Positions 1 to 12,991 are shown, counted from the stretch's first letter. The stretch is 64,000 bases of DNA from Osedax fenrisi (GCA_964019155.1 OZ025244.1:33383218-33447217); one strand, 5' to 3'. Numbers and translations: made by a program. Notes: generated by a model not told the origin, from the sequence alone.

Positions 1-91
1 AGTAAAATATCTCACAGCCCATAGATATCAGACATATTTATATCTCGAGTTTAATATTATCAAAGATGTTGCGAAGCCATAGAAAAATAAT

Positions 92-1440
92 TTACTTACT
101 TTTACTTTTACTCCCTTGACTCTTGAATCGTAGGGGGAATCATCAGCAAGTATCAACAACAAATTTCTTCCATTTTTCGCGATCTTCCGTCATCCGTGTT
201 AGTTCGCTAGTACTTCTATCAGTACATTTACTTAGGTTGTGCATCCAATTATTTCGTGGCCGTCCTTTTTTCCTCTTGCCTTCTACTTTTCCTTGTAGAA
301 TGGTTTTGGACAGTCCATCGTGTCGACACATATGACCATAATACTTAAGCTTTCTTAGTTTTATAGTGCTTAAGAGTGGTTCATATTTTCCTATTAGATT
401 TATCATTTTTTCATGGATATAGTGATTTGTTTTTCTTTGGCGATATGTAATACACAGTAATCTTCTATGCGATTTATTTTGGAATACTTGTATAATTTGT
501 TCCTCTTTTTCCATTAAGGTCCAAGTTTCGCAGCCGTAGAGAAGTATTGATAATATAAGTGATTTATAGAGGTTGTATTTTACATGGAATGCAATTTTTT
601 TGCTTTGCCATATTGTTCCAAGTTTTACCATTGCTGAGGTTGCTGTTGCTAATCGTATTCGTAATTCGTTATCTGATGATCCATCTGATTTCAACGTCGA
701 TCCAAGATACTTAAATGTTTTGACATTTTCGAGTAGGGTTCCGTCCATCATTATTATTGCACTTTCGTTTTTACTATTTACCATTGTCTTGCTTTTCTCT
801 TTGCTTACTTCCATCCCATAATCTTTAGAAGCTTCAGAAAGTATATTAGTAAGCTCTTATGATTCGTAATTGGTTCCAGCGATTAGATCGATATCGTCAG
901 CAAATCTAAGGTTATTTATAATCCTACCACCAACAGATATAGTTGACTTGTTGTTATGGAGTGTTTCCTGCATGATTTGTTCTAAAAAAATATTGAATAA
1001 CACTGGGGATAACAGACAACCCTGTCTTATTCCAACTGTAGTGTAGAATAAATCTCCTGTCTTGTTATTTAGTATTACAGCACTATTCGAATTTTCATAT
1101 AGCGATTCAATTATTCTTATAATTTCATGAGATATGCCAAAATGGCCCATGACACTCCATAGCCCATTATGCCATACTCTATCAAAGGCTTTTTTGAAGT
1201 CAATATAGTTATGGTACACATTTTTCTCAATCTCGATGTGCTTCTCCATTATTATTCTACTGTTAAGAATTTGTTCAATAGTGCTTCTTGATTTTCTGAA
1301 CCCTGCTTGCTCTTCATCTAATATTTGTTCAGCTTGCGGTATTAGTCTATTTAATATTATTCTTAACAGAATTTTGCTCGGATGTGGTATTAGTTTAAAA
1401 TAGTTTATATTATTGTAAATAGGATAATACCTAATCGCTG
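92..1440 (-). mobile_element. RTE-like LINE, 5'-truncated copy
   Basis: This is the 3' part of a non-LTR retrotransposon on the minus strand. It runs from the middle of the reverse transcriptase to a short 3' end. Just after the stop codon, at about 92-116, lies a simple tail of AAAGT-like units; short 3' regions ending in simple repeats are typical of RTE elements. No endonuclease is present, so the copy is 5'-truncated near 1440, as expected from incomplete target-primed reverse transcription. The RTE assignment rests on the C-terminal region (YGCETWTL, GHMCRHD, KGRPRNNWM order), which I recognise from BovB/RTE-type elements. The clade is moderately secure; the class is certain. Confidence 0.85.
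143..1440 (-). pseudogene. LINE reverse transcriptase, one in-frame stop
   Basis: The reading frame is open on the minus strand from about 1440 to 143, except for one TAA at 857-859. The pieces on either side are in the same frame and join as ...AGTNYES-stop-ELTNILSEAS..., so a point mutation is the simplest cause. Motifs in order are a finger motif QAGFRKSRSTIEQI (about 1300), palm motif A with FKKAFDRVW, motif B GIRQGCLLSPVLFNIF, and the catalytic FADD (near 890). After these come FKYLGSTLKSDGS, YGCETWTL and the basic region KGRPRN. The family protein copies element RNA at a nicked genomic target. Upstream of about 1385 the protein becomes unlike the family, which marks the truncation. Confidence 0.85.
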
Positions 1441-2615
1441 GAGAACAAGTTCAAGAAATATATGAATTATAACCTGAATCTATCATTGACAAATTCGACA
1501 TATACATACCAACATAATCACTTTAAAAAGTGAATATCTCATGGTAATGAATAACTTGATTGTAGACAAATCTACTGAACCGTATAGAATATTAATCATT
1601 GCAATATTGCAACTTCGATGATGTACCTCTTACATGAAAGGGGTGTAATTATAAATAAACAATAAATATACATCTAATGGTCTACATAAAGTACAGCAAC
1701 CACAATCCGGTAACCTTAATGACGTTGATAAATACATAAGTATCACATTATTTGTGATTGTACTGACGCACATAATGATACTAAATAATGATTTTCAATC
1801 AATTATTAATACTTTTCTTAGATATAATAAACATGGTTGCAGAGTAGGAATGTATACAACTACGTAGTATTGAACTCGGTGTACCGGTTATAACCTAAAT
1901 ATTAATATAAGTCGTAATGTCAAACAACTTAAAGGCAATCTCCACAGTTGTTAATGTCAGTAAATATATTGGTAATAGAAATAGGAAACGGATTAATACA
2001 ATGATGAATACTTATGGTATACCGAATGATATAGTTGATGAAGCATCAATCCTATAGATATATACACAATATATATACAGAATTATATTCCCCTTATTTC
2101 GAAACAAACTCGTTCCACATATCTTCTATGTTATTAGAAGGATATACCTTAGCATCTTAAATAGCTAATCAGCACCTTTTCTACTTATCAATTGTCATGA
2201 GAAGGAATTCAGATTTAAACTTGTAAAAAAGACAAATCGCAGACATCACTCTGAAACCATTACATATCTTATTGTGCCAGTTAATGAGTATAATCTCTGA
2301 ATAAACCATACAGTAGGACAACGTCTTCCAGTGTTGAATAATAACACCGTACTTCGGTTTAAAGCTAAATACGAAAAATACTGAAACTATGGTCCATCCT
2401 GAACAATTATCAGTATATAGACTCAGTATTAGTATATAGATTATTTTTGTCGTATAGTAGATTATAGAACTACAAGTTGTAGATAACTTTATAATGATAT
2501 CTAGCTTGTTGACATCGGATGTTTAAATGCGCAAAGAATCTGTATGGATAGACCAAGGACACATCCTTCGATATACTATGCAACTCTACACTTGAACATG
2601 AATACCGTTTTCGCG
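1441..2615. other. AT-rich stretch, nothing recognised
   Basis: I see no convincing coding region, repeat array or transposon end here. Short imperfect palindromes occur, but none extends to a full element. Confidence 0.5.
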
Positions 2616-2913
2616 TACTAAATGATCATGTACTAAATGATCTAATACTAAATGATCTCGTACTAAACGATCTCGAACTAAACGATCTCATACTAAATTA
2701 GCTCGTACTAAATTATCTCGTACTAAATTATCTGGTACTAAATTAGATCGTACTAAATATCTCGTACTAAATGATCTTGTACTAAATCATCTAGTACTAA
2801 ATGATCTCGTACTAAATTATCTCGTACTAAATTAGCTCGTACTAAATGATCTCGTACTAAATGATCTCATACTAAATGATATCGTACTAAATGTCTCGTA
2901 GTAAATGATCTAG
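2616..2913 (+). repeat. 15-bp minisatellite, 20 units
   Basis: There are twenty head-to-tail units of consensus TACTAAATGATCTCG. Eighteen are 15 bp, and units 10 and 19 are 14 bp by loss of one base. Variation clusters at the GATCTCG half (TTAGCTCG, TTATCTCG, CGATCTCG), while TACTAAA is nearly invariant. Variants such as TTAGCTCG recur at separate positions (units 6 and 15), which fits spread of variants by unequal exchange or slippage. Confidence 0.95.
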
Positions 2914-4250
2914 TGGGGATATCTATTTATATTGTACGGTTTGTTGATGTTGTGAGAAAATATACTACATAGTATGTACATATTAATGTAAATAATTATT
3001 TATAAATAACAGAATGTACAGTGCGTATTAAATAACCAAACCAAATTAATGCACTCAGCATGATATAACCAAATCAGAGTAATACACTCCGCACGATATA
3101 ACAGATTATCCTCTATAATAATATCAGTATGTTTTAGGTTACCATAGAGACCAGTATGTTGAATACTATATATGAAATCTGGACCATTAATAAACATCTT
3201 ACAAGAATAATAAACTTATTTTATACTAAGCTACTACTATTTGTGTTAAATGTCACATGGTATGACGCCACATGGTATACACCAAATAATGGATACATGC
3301 CGTAGTATGCAGATGTGATAGATACTAGACATAAGAGAACACCGTAATGATGACTAGGGGCCGTACTGAAATACACTACAATATACAGTATACCTATAGG
3401 TATGCGTAGTATATCACACTGGTAGACATAGTATACATGGTACAGTGTATACGGTGTACACTGTGTATTATATAACGTATACTACGTCCGCCTGACATTA
3501 TCCGGTGTTACAAATGTTATTAATACAGAGTTTCTGAATAATAAATGTTGCAAGTGGAATATTATATTTCATACAATTATTTATATATTTATTTAATAAT
3601 TCACTATTATCGATATTTAACGATTACTTAATGTAATATACTGTTTTATAATTTACTTTAATATAATACTATATGATATATTATTATATTCTGTATTATA
3701 TATTAATTATATAATCTGGGAGTATACGATAAGATAATTTTATAATAACATTTTTAAAATAATTGTATAATAAAAAGGAAATATATTTAATTCTTACCGT
3801 TTTATATCTCGAAATCTAAAATAAGTATATTTCTTCTTTATTTCAAGTGGTTATTTCAATTATTTGCTGCACAAAAATAACCACCAGATGTGTTATATAT
3901 TATCCATAAACTTTTTTTTTATATTTAAATTTAAATTTAAAAAAATATATATAAACAAAAACATGTTATTAGATTTCGAAATTCAGGTGACTCTTTTTTT
4001 TAAATGTAATTAAAACTGACTACCCTGAGTGTCCTAATCCCTCCCCTGTATACACCAGAACACATCGTGCACGTTATTACGCTATTCTTACGTAATACGT
4101 GCAGCGAACTCTAGCGTAAAGATGTGATATTAATGAGTTATTCCAGCCGTTAGAGGACTCCCATATCTACATAGCGCAGCCATACTCTGTAATATATACA
4201 TTGTATACAATATATGCATATCAATAATGTATTCTATAGAATATATATAT
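2914..4250. other. AT-rich, many GTATAC-type palindromes
   Basis: No gene is recognised. From about 3360 to 3490 the sequence is packed with short self-complementary words (GTATAC, TATACCTATAGGTAT, GTACAC) without a fixed period. Reading frames here encode nothing familiar. Confidence 0.5.
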
Positions 4251-4345
4251 ATATAATAATAATAATAATAATGTTTATTTATACACTTAAATAATAGTAC
4301 CAACAATTCTCTAAAGTGTAAACAAATAATGTTAACAATAACAAA
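4251..4345 (-). mobile_element. LINE 3'-tail fragment
   Basis: On the minus strand this reads as a 3' end finishing in AATAAACATTATTATTATTA. It resembles the terminal sequence of the LINE family at 6744-7210, 19620-20154 and 35925-37155 (a GTCAATAAACC-like box followed by TTA units). Only the extreme 3' end is visible, so the family assignment is tentative. Confidence 0.35.
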
Positions 4346-4379
4346 GTTATAATAAAAGATGTTTCTTCATTCTTTTACG

Positions 4380-4426
<47 letters not shown>
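4380..4426. repeat. (TA)n microsatellite
   Basis: This is an uninterrupted TA array. It abuts the left end of the MITE at 4427, so the element appears to have inserted at the edge of, or in, a TA array. Confidence 0.95.
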
Positions 4427-4429
<3 letters not shown>

Positions 4430-4952
4430 TCAAAGCTCGATAACTCAACATTGACGGGACGGAGTTTTCATGTTGAGTTAGCGAGTATGTTGAGTTATCG
4501 GATGTATAAATTAATGACTTAATTAATGTTTTGTTCACATAAATGCATTCAAAATAGTACTCATATGATAATATAATAATTGTAATTGTATTTTTACGTT
4601 TATATATTTATATCCATATATTATTAAATAAAACCATGTTGAATAATGTATGTTGAATTATATTTGTTGAGCAATGTAGTTTAATTACATGTAAAAGATA
4701 CGAATCCAACAATATATGTTTGTGATATTTTGATTTTTCATAAATGTTGAGTTATCGGATGTATATTTACATGTAATGTATAGGCTAGGATTATAAAAAC
4801 GATGTTGAGTTATATGTATATTGAGTTATATGTGTTGAGTAATAGGGTTTTTGTTAACATGTAAAAGATACGAATCCAACCAAATATTTTTTGGATGTTG
4901 AGTTATCGGCAATGTTGAGTTATCGGCATGTTGAGTTACCGAGCTTCTACTG
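4427..4952. mobile_element. MITE with CAGT...ACTG termini, TA target site
   Basis: The terminal inverted repeats begin CAGTCAAAGCTCGATAACTC on the left. The right end read in reverse begins CAGTAGAAGCTCGGTAACTC. Both are flanked by TA (4425-4426 and 4953-4954). CAGT ends, TA duplication and an end sequence of this type match pogo/Tigger-like (Tc1/mariner superfamily) non-autonomous elements. Inside, the word TGTTGAGTTATCGG and close variants recur about ten times near both ends and in the middle, plausibly as transposase-binding repeats. There is no coding capacity. Confidence 0.85.
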
Positions 4953-5027
4953 TATATATATTATATATAAATATATATTACTAATATTATTATTTAAACG
5001 CAATTGATAATAACACTTCCAAATATA

Positions 5028-5063
<36 letters not shown>

Positions 5064-5888
5064 ATGTGCACATATTACAAATTACTGTGTACAAAATATG
5101 CATACACGTGACATATGATTACTGTGTATTACGCAATAGTGGTGATTCATGATACACACTCGTGTCTTGTACAACAGTTGCTATTGTATCTACTAGTAGA
5201 TAATAAGTACATATTAACATCATCAAACCAACTTATACATATAGGTATAATAATGATGGATATTTTATCAAGTGATATAAACATATGTTTTTACATATAT
5301 TAAGATTTATAGAATTGGAAAAACTTGGAATATTATTTTTATTTATTAACATATTCATAACGTAATGTAACATAACGAATAAACTATAGGTAACTTATTG
5401 TTATCCTGTGAAAGTGGGAACCCGGGAATATAGAGTTTCAAATAAATGTCTGAATATATCCATATATGGATATAGAGTATATAATATACATTTTCTAATA
5501 TGTATTAACTACGTGTTCTAAATACGTAATCATCGACTACTATAGTGACATTTACATCCTATATTACACTCCGGTCTCGCAAAGGTCAATAGCGGACAAC
5601 ACGGGTCATAGGTCAGATGTTATAGTTCAATGTTTCCATTTTTGATACCAAGTGTCCGTGTGCATGTCGTCTGTATACATCAGGTTGTAATTCTGTCAGA
5701 AATAACGATGTCCGCTACATATCTATATAGAGATGTATTCAAGGTCGAGTCCATAGTTACATCCATGGTCACGTGTGTAATACATTATGTACGTAGCTCA
5801 TTATAATGCACTATGCTAGGCTACTACAGTTTGTGTTTACACGTCCAATAACACAGATTGAAGGACATATGTGTGTGTTCACTGTTTG

Positions 5889-5934
<46 letters not shown>

Positions 5935-6343
5935 ATGTGTTTTAATGTATCTATATACATATACATATACCTTGGTATACATTATATGAGTATGTTTATA
6001 TATATTAAGTCTTATAAGTAATTACTACTTAATATTACAATTAATATACAATAATGATGATAATATACGCGAATAATCGATACTTATAGTGTATTATATG
6101 ACAAAAATATACTCATACCCGTAACTGAAGCCGGTATTATTTTGAAGCTATATGTCATTGTATACAATTATAATTCAAGTTAAATATATCAACACATTAT
6201 ATTATCCTTGGAGTATTTATTAGCAGGAGTTTACTATATTATACTTCGCAATTTGTATCATTCATATATGAATACATACATTAATTGTTAATGTTTTATG
6301 ATACATTTCTAATTATATATGTGTCTATATATATATATATATA

Positions 6344-6387
<44 letters not shown>

Positions 6388-6454
6388 TAAATAGATAATT
6401 GTGATAATTGTGATAAATGTAATGGTACTTAGCATACCACTGTTAGGAATATAA

Positions 6455-6494
<40 letters not shown>

Positions 6495-6743
6495 TATAAT
6501 GAAAACAAATCTAAAGTTACACAATATGAATATACACAACCAATCACAAATTAAATAAATATATTGGTAGGATATTAATATATAAATAAATAATATATCT
6601 CGATATTATTTTAAAAAGTAGTTGTGACCTACAAATGATTGTGGTAGGTAAACAATAAATATTTTAAAATACTCAATAACTGTAGATTTCTTAAATGAAA
6701 GATATACAATATATACACTGTAAACAAAGTATAAATAGCTAGT
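4953..6743. other. AT-rich with several (TA)n arrays
   Basis: This stretch holds (TA)n arrays at about 5036-5058, 5890-5926, 6326-6344, 6354-6385 and 6459-6490. Some have TG/TGTG interruptions. No gene or transposon end is recognised. Confidence 0.6.
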
Positions 6744-7210
6744 TTGCAAGTTCCGTCTCCTTTGCATAAGACATCGAGCAATTTATCAAGCCAGCCCTAT
6801 ATCTCGCGAATGTTATTACTATATATAGTATATGCGTATACGCACGGACTATCGACCTCGTCTTGTTGGCTCGAATATGATGCTCCATCAAACGATCACT
6901 ACGCCAGTATACGCCGAATCAGCATTTGCAGTCGCTGCTCCTAAATGTTGGAATGCATTGCCAGCTGACATCAGATCAACTGAGTCTGAACCTTTGTTTA
7001 AATGTAAAGTTTTTCAATTATTTTATTTATTTATAACTGTATTATTTAATATTGTTCTTGTTCTTTTATATATATATATTGTTCTTGTTATTGTTCTTAT
7101 ATTTATTTAAGTTCAAATTGTTATTACCTTCATTATTATTATATTATATGACGCCAATAAACATATGATGTTTTGTAGTCAATAAACCTTTTAATAATAA
7201 TAATAATAAA
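6744..7210 (+). mobile_element. CR1/L2-like LINE 3' end
   Basis: The frame 6832-7110 contains AESAFAVAAPKCWNALPADIR followed by FKCKVFQLF, the conserved C-terminal end of CR1/L2/jockey-type reverse transcriptase proteins. It is followed by a short 3' UTR with the box GTAGTCAATAAACC and a tail of AAT units ending about 7210. The upstream reverse transcriptase core is missing, so the copy is strongly 5'-truncated. Two other copies of the same 3' end lie at 19620-20154 (minus) and at the end of 35925-37155 (plus). All three share a TGACGCC-like word about 30 bp before the SATAAACC-type box. Confidence 0.8.
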
Positions 7211-7381
7211 TAAATAAGTGTTATTAAGCGAATCCAGTTTGTATTAGTTTCAATTTGAAAAAAGATGGGGTAAAAGTATGTTGATTAATGAGTAAATCAT
7301 TAGATATTGTAATATTATTGTATATAATTTTAATAATAATTTATCTATAATTTTTCTCCAAATGGTTATAATATCGTACAT

Positions 7382-7412
<31 letters not shown>

Positions 7413-7843
7413 ATGTGTATATACATTTATTAGAGTATCGCACACGTGTGTGTGCAACATTTGTATATATTTCGATCAAGGTCATGTCCTCTACGATTAC
7501 GTAATAACGAGCGGCGTGTTGTAAGACAGCTGCACGCATGCGTTACATAATGCATTACATAATTATTCGATTAATCTGCGATATTTAATTAGATGCTTAA
7601 TTAAGCGTGTATATGAACACATTACGAAATACGCCTAAACTTTGATGTACCACTTTTATGCATTAATACCTATACGTATATCGTATACGAGACGATGATG
7701 TAATAGATATAGAGATAATAATATTATCAATATTTACGGTATATATCATATGATAAGATAATTTATCATATTTAATTATAAATTCATGTATAATTAATAT
7801 TTATATAGTTCATATTATATATATATACAATATATATATTCAC

Positions 7844-7881
<38 letters not shown>
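7211..7881. other. AT-rich, (TA)n, no gene
   Basis: (TA)n arrays lie at about 7384-7404 and 7846-7881. The rest shows no recognisable feature. Confidence 0.55.
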
Positions 7882-7885
<4 letters not shown>

Positions 7886-7941
7886 CTGTCAGATGCTTTA
7901 CATACTGACCGTAATATAGATACTATATCATCAAGCTATTA

Positions 7942-7979
<38 letters not shown>

Positions 7980-8039
7980 TAATATTTTGATGATATAGCA
8001 TCTATATAACGCTCAGAATGTAAGGCATCTGACAGCTAA
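7882..8039. repeat. fold-back repeat with (TA)n loop
   Basis: Two arms of about 65 bp are inverted copies of each other with scattered mismatches. The left arm starts TTATCTGTCAGATGCTTTAC; the right arm, reversed, starts TTAGCTGTCAGATGCCTTAC. The centre (about 7946-7976) is a pure TA array. It may be a hairpin-type MITE or an old palindrome; no clear target duplication is visible. Confidence 0.8.
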
Positions 8040-9017
8040 TACGGCAGCTGACAGTTACGCTAGATGTCGGATTTATAATCCACGTTCGCATAACAATTTA
8101 ATTTTCTTTAAAATATGTATATAAATAATGGTATTTAATTCACTCGGTTATTTATAGCTATGATCTATGACATGACCTCTGCTATGACATCTGTAGATAT
8201 ATCTGTAAACTTGTGATAATGTACTAAACTTATGGTAGGCTACGATTGGGAATATAGTCGTATACGAACCAGAGTCACTTTTATTTAGAATTATAACTTG
8301 GCATTGCACTTATTAACTATAGTTATTAGTATATAATATACTATACTGTATAATACTATATATATATATATATATAATTATATATTGTTGTAACTTATAT
8401 GCAGATACATTATAACTTATTATTGGTATATTATAGAAATATATGAATTTATTTTAAATTAGTAATTAGGTATTATTATAATACCTCTATATAATACATA
8501 ATACCTAATACATATAGGTGTGTAGCGTTATATCACTATACTATACATGTATATAATGCTTATGTTTATCATCAATATATTATCAATTCATATATTTATA
8601 TATATATATATATATATATATACACTCAACTATCGCTATATCAGGCCCTCTATATCTTATATTTCCCGGTAACTCAGATTTTACAAATGATAGTTTATAT
8701 TTGTACCTATGTAAACACATGTAAGAATAATTCGATATCTCAGAAAATGTATATCATAGACACATTTTGCTTTCCCTTGAATTCTGAGATGTTTATAATT
8801 GACTGTATATATGTATGTACGATGTAGCATATGATATATTATAGTACAGCATACAAGGTACGGGATTAAGTTCTAGTCTATAATTATTGAGGTGACGTAT
8901 GCAATATCTGATCACAATGGTCAATGCACATACTTATTAATTACATATGTTTACGCACACGTCAGACACGTTATCATCATATATGGTATGGGGTGACGTA
9001 ACTGACAAGTTTGATGT
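8040..9017. other. AT-rich, no gene
   Basis: Only short (TA)n tracts (about 8356-8376 and 8598-8622) and small palindromes are seen. Confidence 0.55.
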
Positions 9018-9066
9018 ATTACGTCATTGCCATTGTCATCGGAAGCAAATTATATATGTATATAAT

Positions 9067-9101
<35 letters not shown>

Positions 9102-9134
9102 GCATCATATACTATAAGTATAAATATTAGATTG

Positions 9135-9165
<31 letters not shown>

Positions 9166-9206
9166 GTATTATATATAATTTGCTTCCGATGACAATGAGA
9201 ATGACG

Positions 9207-9210
<4 letters not shown>
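9018..9210. repeat. fold-back repeat, nearly perfect arms, TA-rich loop
   Basis: The left arm begins ATTACGTCATTGCCATTGTC and runs through the word CATCGGAAGCAAATTATATAT. The right arm (ending at 9210) is its inverted copy with about two differences (CTC for GCC). The centre holds two (TA)n arrays. The arms are about 40 bp. Confidence 0.85.

Positions 9211-9254
<44 letters not shown>
9209..9254. repeat. (TA)n microsatellite
   Basis: A pure TA array of about 46 bp directly follows the fold-back repeat. Confidence 0.95.
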
Positions 9255-9259
<5 letters not shown>

Positions 9260-9382
9260 AATGAAGTCTACAGATATATAGATTAATTTAATATACATTT
9301 ATATTGAATGCAGGTCGGTCGTTTCGTATTATAATTGATATATTTGCATACATATATTGTTTTGGGCTTCACGGTCGGTTGA

Positions 9383-9695
9383 TTGCATAGCCATAAGGTT
9401 ATTTCTATTTGTGTTTATGATTTAGGGTACATAATAAAGAGTACATTAGGGTACAAGATAAATAGTAAATTAGGGTATATCATCAATACTAATTTAGGGT
9501 ACAACATCATTTATAAATTAGGGTACATTTAGGGTACAGATGACTTAAATTTGATAGGGTACACCTAATTCTTTTTAGGGTACAAGTATTTATGTTTAAC
9601 ATGATGGACCCTAATTAGAGTATGGCTATGCGGACATGGCTTGTACCCTAATTTATATTAATCTTGTACCCTAATTGTGTAGAGTGTATATATAC
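9383..9695 (+). repeat. TAGGGTAC array with exact 24-bp spacing, plus inverted copies
   Basis: The core TAGGGTAC (one copy TAGGGTAT) starts at 9423, 9447, 9471, 9495 and 9519, exactly 24 bp apart. Further copies start at 9530, 9555 and 9576. The 16 bp between cores vary but keep an A-rich pattern. Inverted copies (GTACCCTAAT) lie at about 9640 and 9670, and a partial one near 9608. TGCATAGCCATA near 9383 and its inverse near 9620 may be an inverted pair bounding the cluster. This could be a degenerate minisatellite or the subterminal repeats of a transposon. Confidence 0.8.
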
Positions 9696-9699
9696 ATAT

Positions 9700-9761
9700 T
9701 TTATAGAATATACATATTTAGAAATGTACTAACTAGAAATGTATCGTTAACTATTAATAAA

Positions 9762-9796
<35 letters not shown>

Positions 9797-9877
9797 TGTC
9801 ATATTATTATATAGTATATATTTCCATTTATATAAATAATTACCGATGATTAGTTAATTACTAAGTTATTCTTATAA

Positions 9878-9923
<46 letters not shown>

Positions 9924-11036
9924 CGCATTGATAACTTCTTCTCTATAACATATATTCACATATTCCACTAGTGTTTCACAAGTATATCTAATGCTTGGAT
10001 AACGTTACCCATGCCATACGGCAGTTAACAATAATTATAGTCATTTATATAGTGATATTGGCATTAAACATAGGCATTGTCTAATAGATAATTGAATTAT
10101 TGATAACAGATTACGATTACATAATATTTGGCGATATTGTGTGCAACATATACAGTATTGTGTGGCTTTTTCGGAAAAGCATAAATCACACTTATGTTTT
10201 ATATGATAACTAATTAGTTATATAACTTAAGTTATAAAATAACGTATACGTTTGTATACTATAGTCATGCATTATATAAGTGATATACTCACACACATAT
10301 ATATATATATATATATATTCTTATAATATAAGAACATAGGCGAATAACACTGCAATAAAGCTTTGTGAACTAAGAGGTGTGAAAACTATATCCAATGTAA
10401 ACATACTAATATTGCATCATATTTCATCACAAGTATTACATAAATGGCACTGTATCGTTACATCGCAATGGGACTACCCTTTGTATGGGGTATCAAGGGT
10501 TATACTTCAATTCATGTGTGTATTATATATTGCATGATATATATATATATATATGTGTGTTTACATGTATTATATATAATTATATATATCGCATTATAAT
10601 ATGTTTATAATTTATATCTTCATATGAAATCTTATTTGCACATACGTATAACATATCAGTTATGATGACCGGCAATAATGCTCTTTACAAACTATAGTTT
10701 GTTATGAAGTAGATTGTAAGTTTCGGGCTATACTATAACATCCGATATACATCGTTATTACATAATAAGCGGAACGGTATATGACGTCATATTTAGTATA
10801 ATAAATTACATTATAATATATTTATAGTATACATTGTATACATATATCTATAGAACCGCCGCGAGTTAATAATATTAACACAGTGATATTTAAGTAATGC
10901 TATGTTAATACAATATCGGTGTCATCAGGTAAATACGGTGTAGACTAGTAGTATACAGACTACATCATATGAAAGACTACATAATATCAACACCATATCA
11001 ATACCATATCAACACCATATCAATACCATGTATACA

Positions 11037-11088
<52 letters not shown>

Positions 11089-11936
11089 ATACGTTAACAA
11101 CGATAACACCAACATTAATTATCTGATTATTCGTGTTCTATACACATATATATACATCATTACTAGTAGAAGTATACTATAGTAATGGTGATGCTACTAA
11201 TGTTTAATGGTGTATACGACTAATACAACTTAATCGACACTACCAAAAATACATAGTACATACTATGTACTACATAGTATAAATATAGTATATATACTAT
11301 ATATAGTATATATATAGTATATTTTATATATATATATATATTATTTAGTTATGTCCATGGGTTTTTACCCATCCTTTAAAGCTTAAAACAGGTAAGGGTG
11401 TCCTACAATTGATGTAGTTGTGGGTTTTGTTACCTTTATATGGTTGTCGTAATATAATTAGTAATAGATTTTTGAATTACAGAGTAGCGGATTTTCTACT
11501 ATTCAGATAACTATTAGTTAGTTATTAGTAACTATCAATATTGACTTAATAGAATATATACAAATATAATTACTATATAAACTCATACATTTATATATTC
11601 CGAAAATCATAAACATATACAATTATTACAACTCATAATTTCATAAATTATAAGAAATCCATAACATTGTTAAAAACCCAATTATAGTCATATTTATTAT
11701 TAACTGTATTCGATTATTTTCCTTGATTTTTGTTCGGTACTAAATCTTGTTTAAATATTTGTTTCCCTAATTCCTATATTATCATAATAATTATAATTTC
11801 CCGTAAGCCTACTTTTGTTCATCTTTTATTTATCATAATATTATAGTTAGTTTAAAATTATGTACATGTATATATTTATAATTATTATAAAAATAGATAA
11901 CGTGAACAAATTGTAATATTTGAAACCCCTTTAGGT

Positions 11937-11983
<47 letters not shown>

Positions 11984-12764
11984 TGATACTGGATATATAT
12001 ATCCAATATCAAATTATAATTAGTTAACTCTACATGTGTATCGATTAATGACTTTACGAAGTTTATAATGTGGTCTAGTAGTGATGACTGCATAATAATT
12101 AATAATTATAAGTAATACATCGGTGACTCATAATCAGGTATATATTCTATAGACTAGGTATACCTATTAGTTTAATTACAGGTTATCATTGCTCATATCA
12201 TACTTTCGCGTGGTGCCTAGATATAATATAATGTCTAAATAGTACGTTAGTTTTATTATATAATTGCTACAAAATACAATATCTAAAATACTATATAACA
12301 TATACTATATAACATATAATATATACCATACACTATATAGTACATGGTATATATAGTATACGTCATATATACATATGTATATATATAGTATACTATATAC
12401 CATATACAGTATATGATATACTATATAGTATATATCTATAGACAAATGTTAGAGATGATGTCACCTAGATCAATAGCACATTGATTCTAAGCATTGATGT
12501 TTAATCATCTCAAGTGTTATCTATATGCATATATGTGCATATATATATATATATATATATACGTTTGGAATATATACAACAACAACACATACAAGTATGT
12601 TTATATATATTATATACTGTACAATACAATGGTATTTATATAACATTATTAATAGATTATTACATGTATTATGTAATACTGTATACTTTACAATGTATAG
12701 TACTATAGTTGCTATACATATGTATCGTTATATTGTTATTATAAATATTATATTCCATAGTATA
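9700..12764. other. AT-rich, microsatellites, no gene
   Basis: (TA)n arrays occur at about 9762-9794, 9884-9912, 11039-11085, 11945-11981 and 12538-12560. At 10985-11030 there is a short 22-bp tandem pair (ATATCAACACC/ATATCAATACC alternating). From 12290 to 12430 the sequence is a run of TATAC/GTATA palindromic words. I see no coding region. Confidence 0.6.
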
Positions 12765-12806
12765 TACAAGATTTTCCAAAGGAAATTGCTTCGCAAAATC
12801 TTTGGT
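12765..12806. mobile_element. fused-TIR remnant of a MITE
   Basis: This 42-bp segment consists of one inverted-repeat end (AAGATTTTCCAAAGGAAA) joined directly to the opposite end (TTGCTTCGCAAAATCTTTGG). The same two ends bound the MITE at 45962-46927. It looks like a copy that lost its whole interior and kept only its termini. Confidence 0.6.
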
Positions 12807-12948
12807 ATATACACATTACTTGTAATGAATCAATAAAAGACAATGCTATATACGTAAAATAATTTAAAAGATAAAACCAACTGATTATAATATAATAATA
12901 TATATTAAAACACTGTGTAATCTCTCATTTTATCTGATTGTTTATATA

Positions 12949-12991
<43 letters not shown>

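Noticed and set aside
4347..4538. Frames with long Tyr-Ile runs over TA arrays (also near 5806, 11833, 12514, 13426, 15173, 24733, 29656, 37337, 44794 and 57942)
   Set aside because: They are translations of (TA)n microsatellites or SINE sequence with no other protein-like content.
9423..9583. TAGGGT repeats as telomeric sequence
   Set aside because: The unit is 24 bp with a TAGGGTAC core, not contiguous TTAGGG, and it is interstitial with inverted copies.
9423..9583. CRISPR-like array
   Set aside because: The repeats are only 8 bp, the spacers resemble each other, and the surroundings are clearly eukaryotic.
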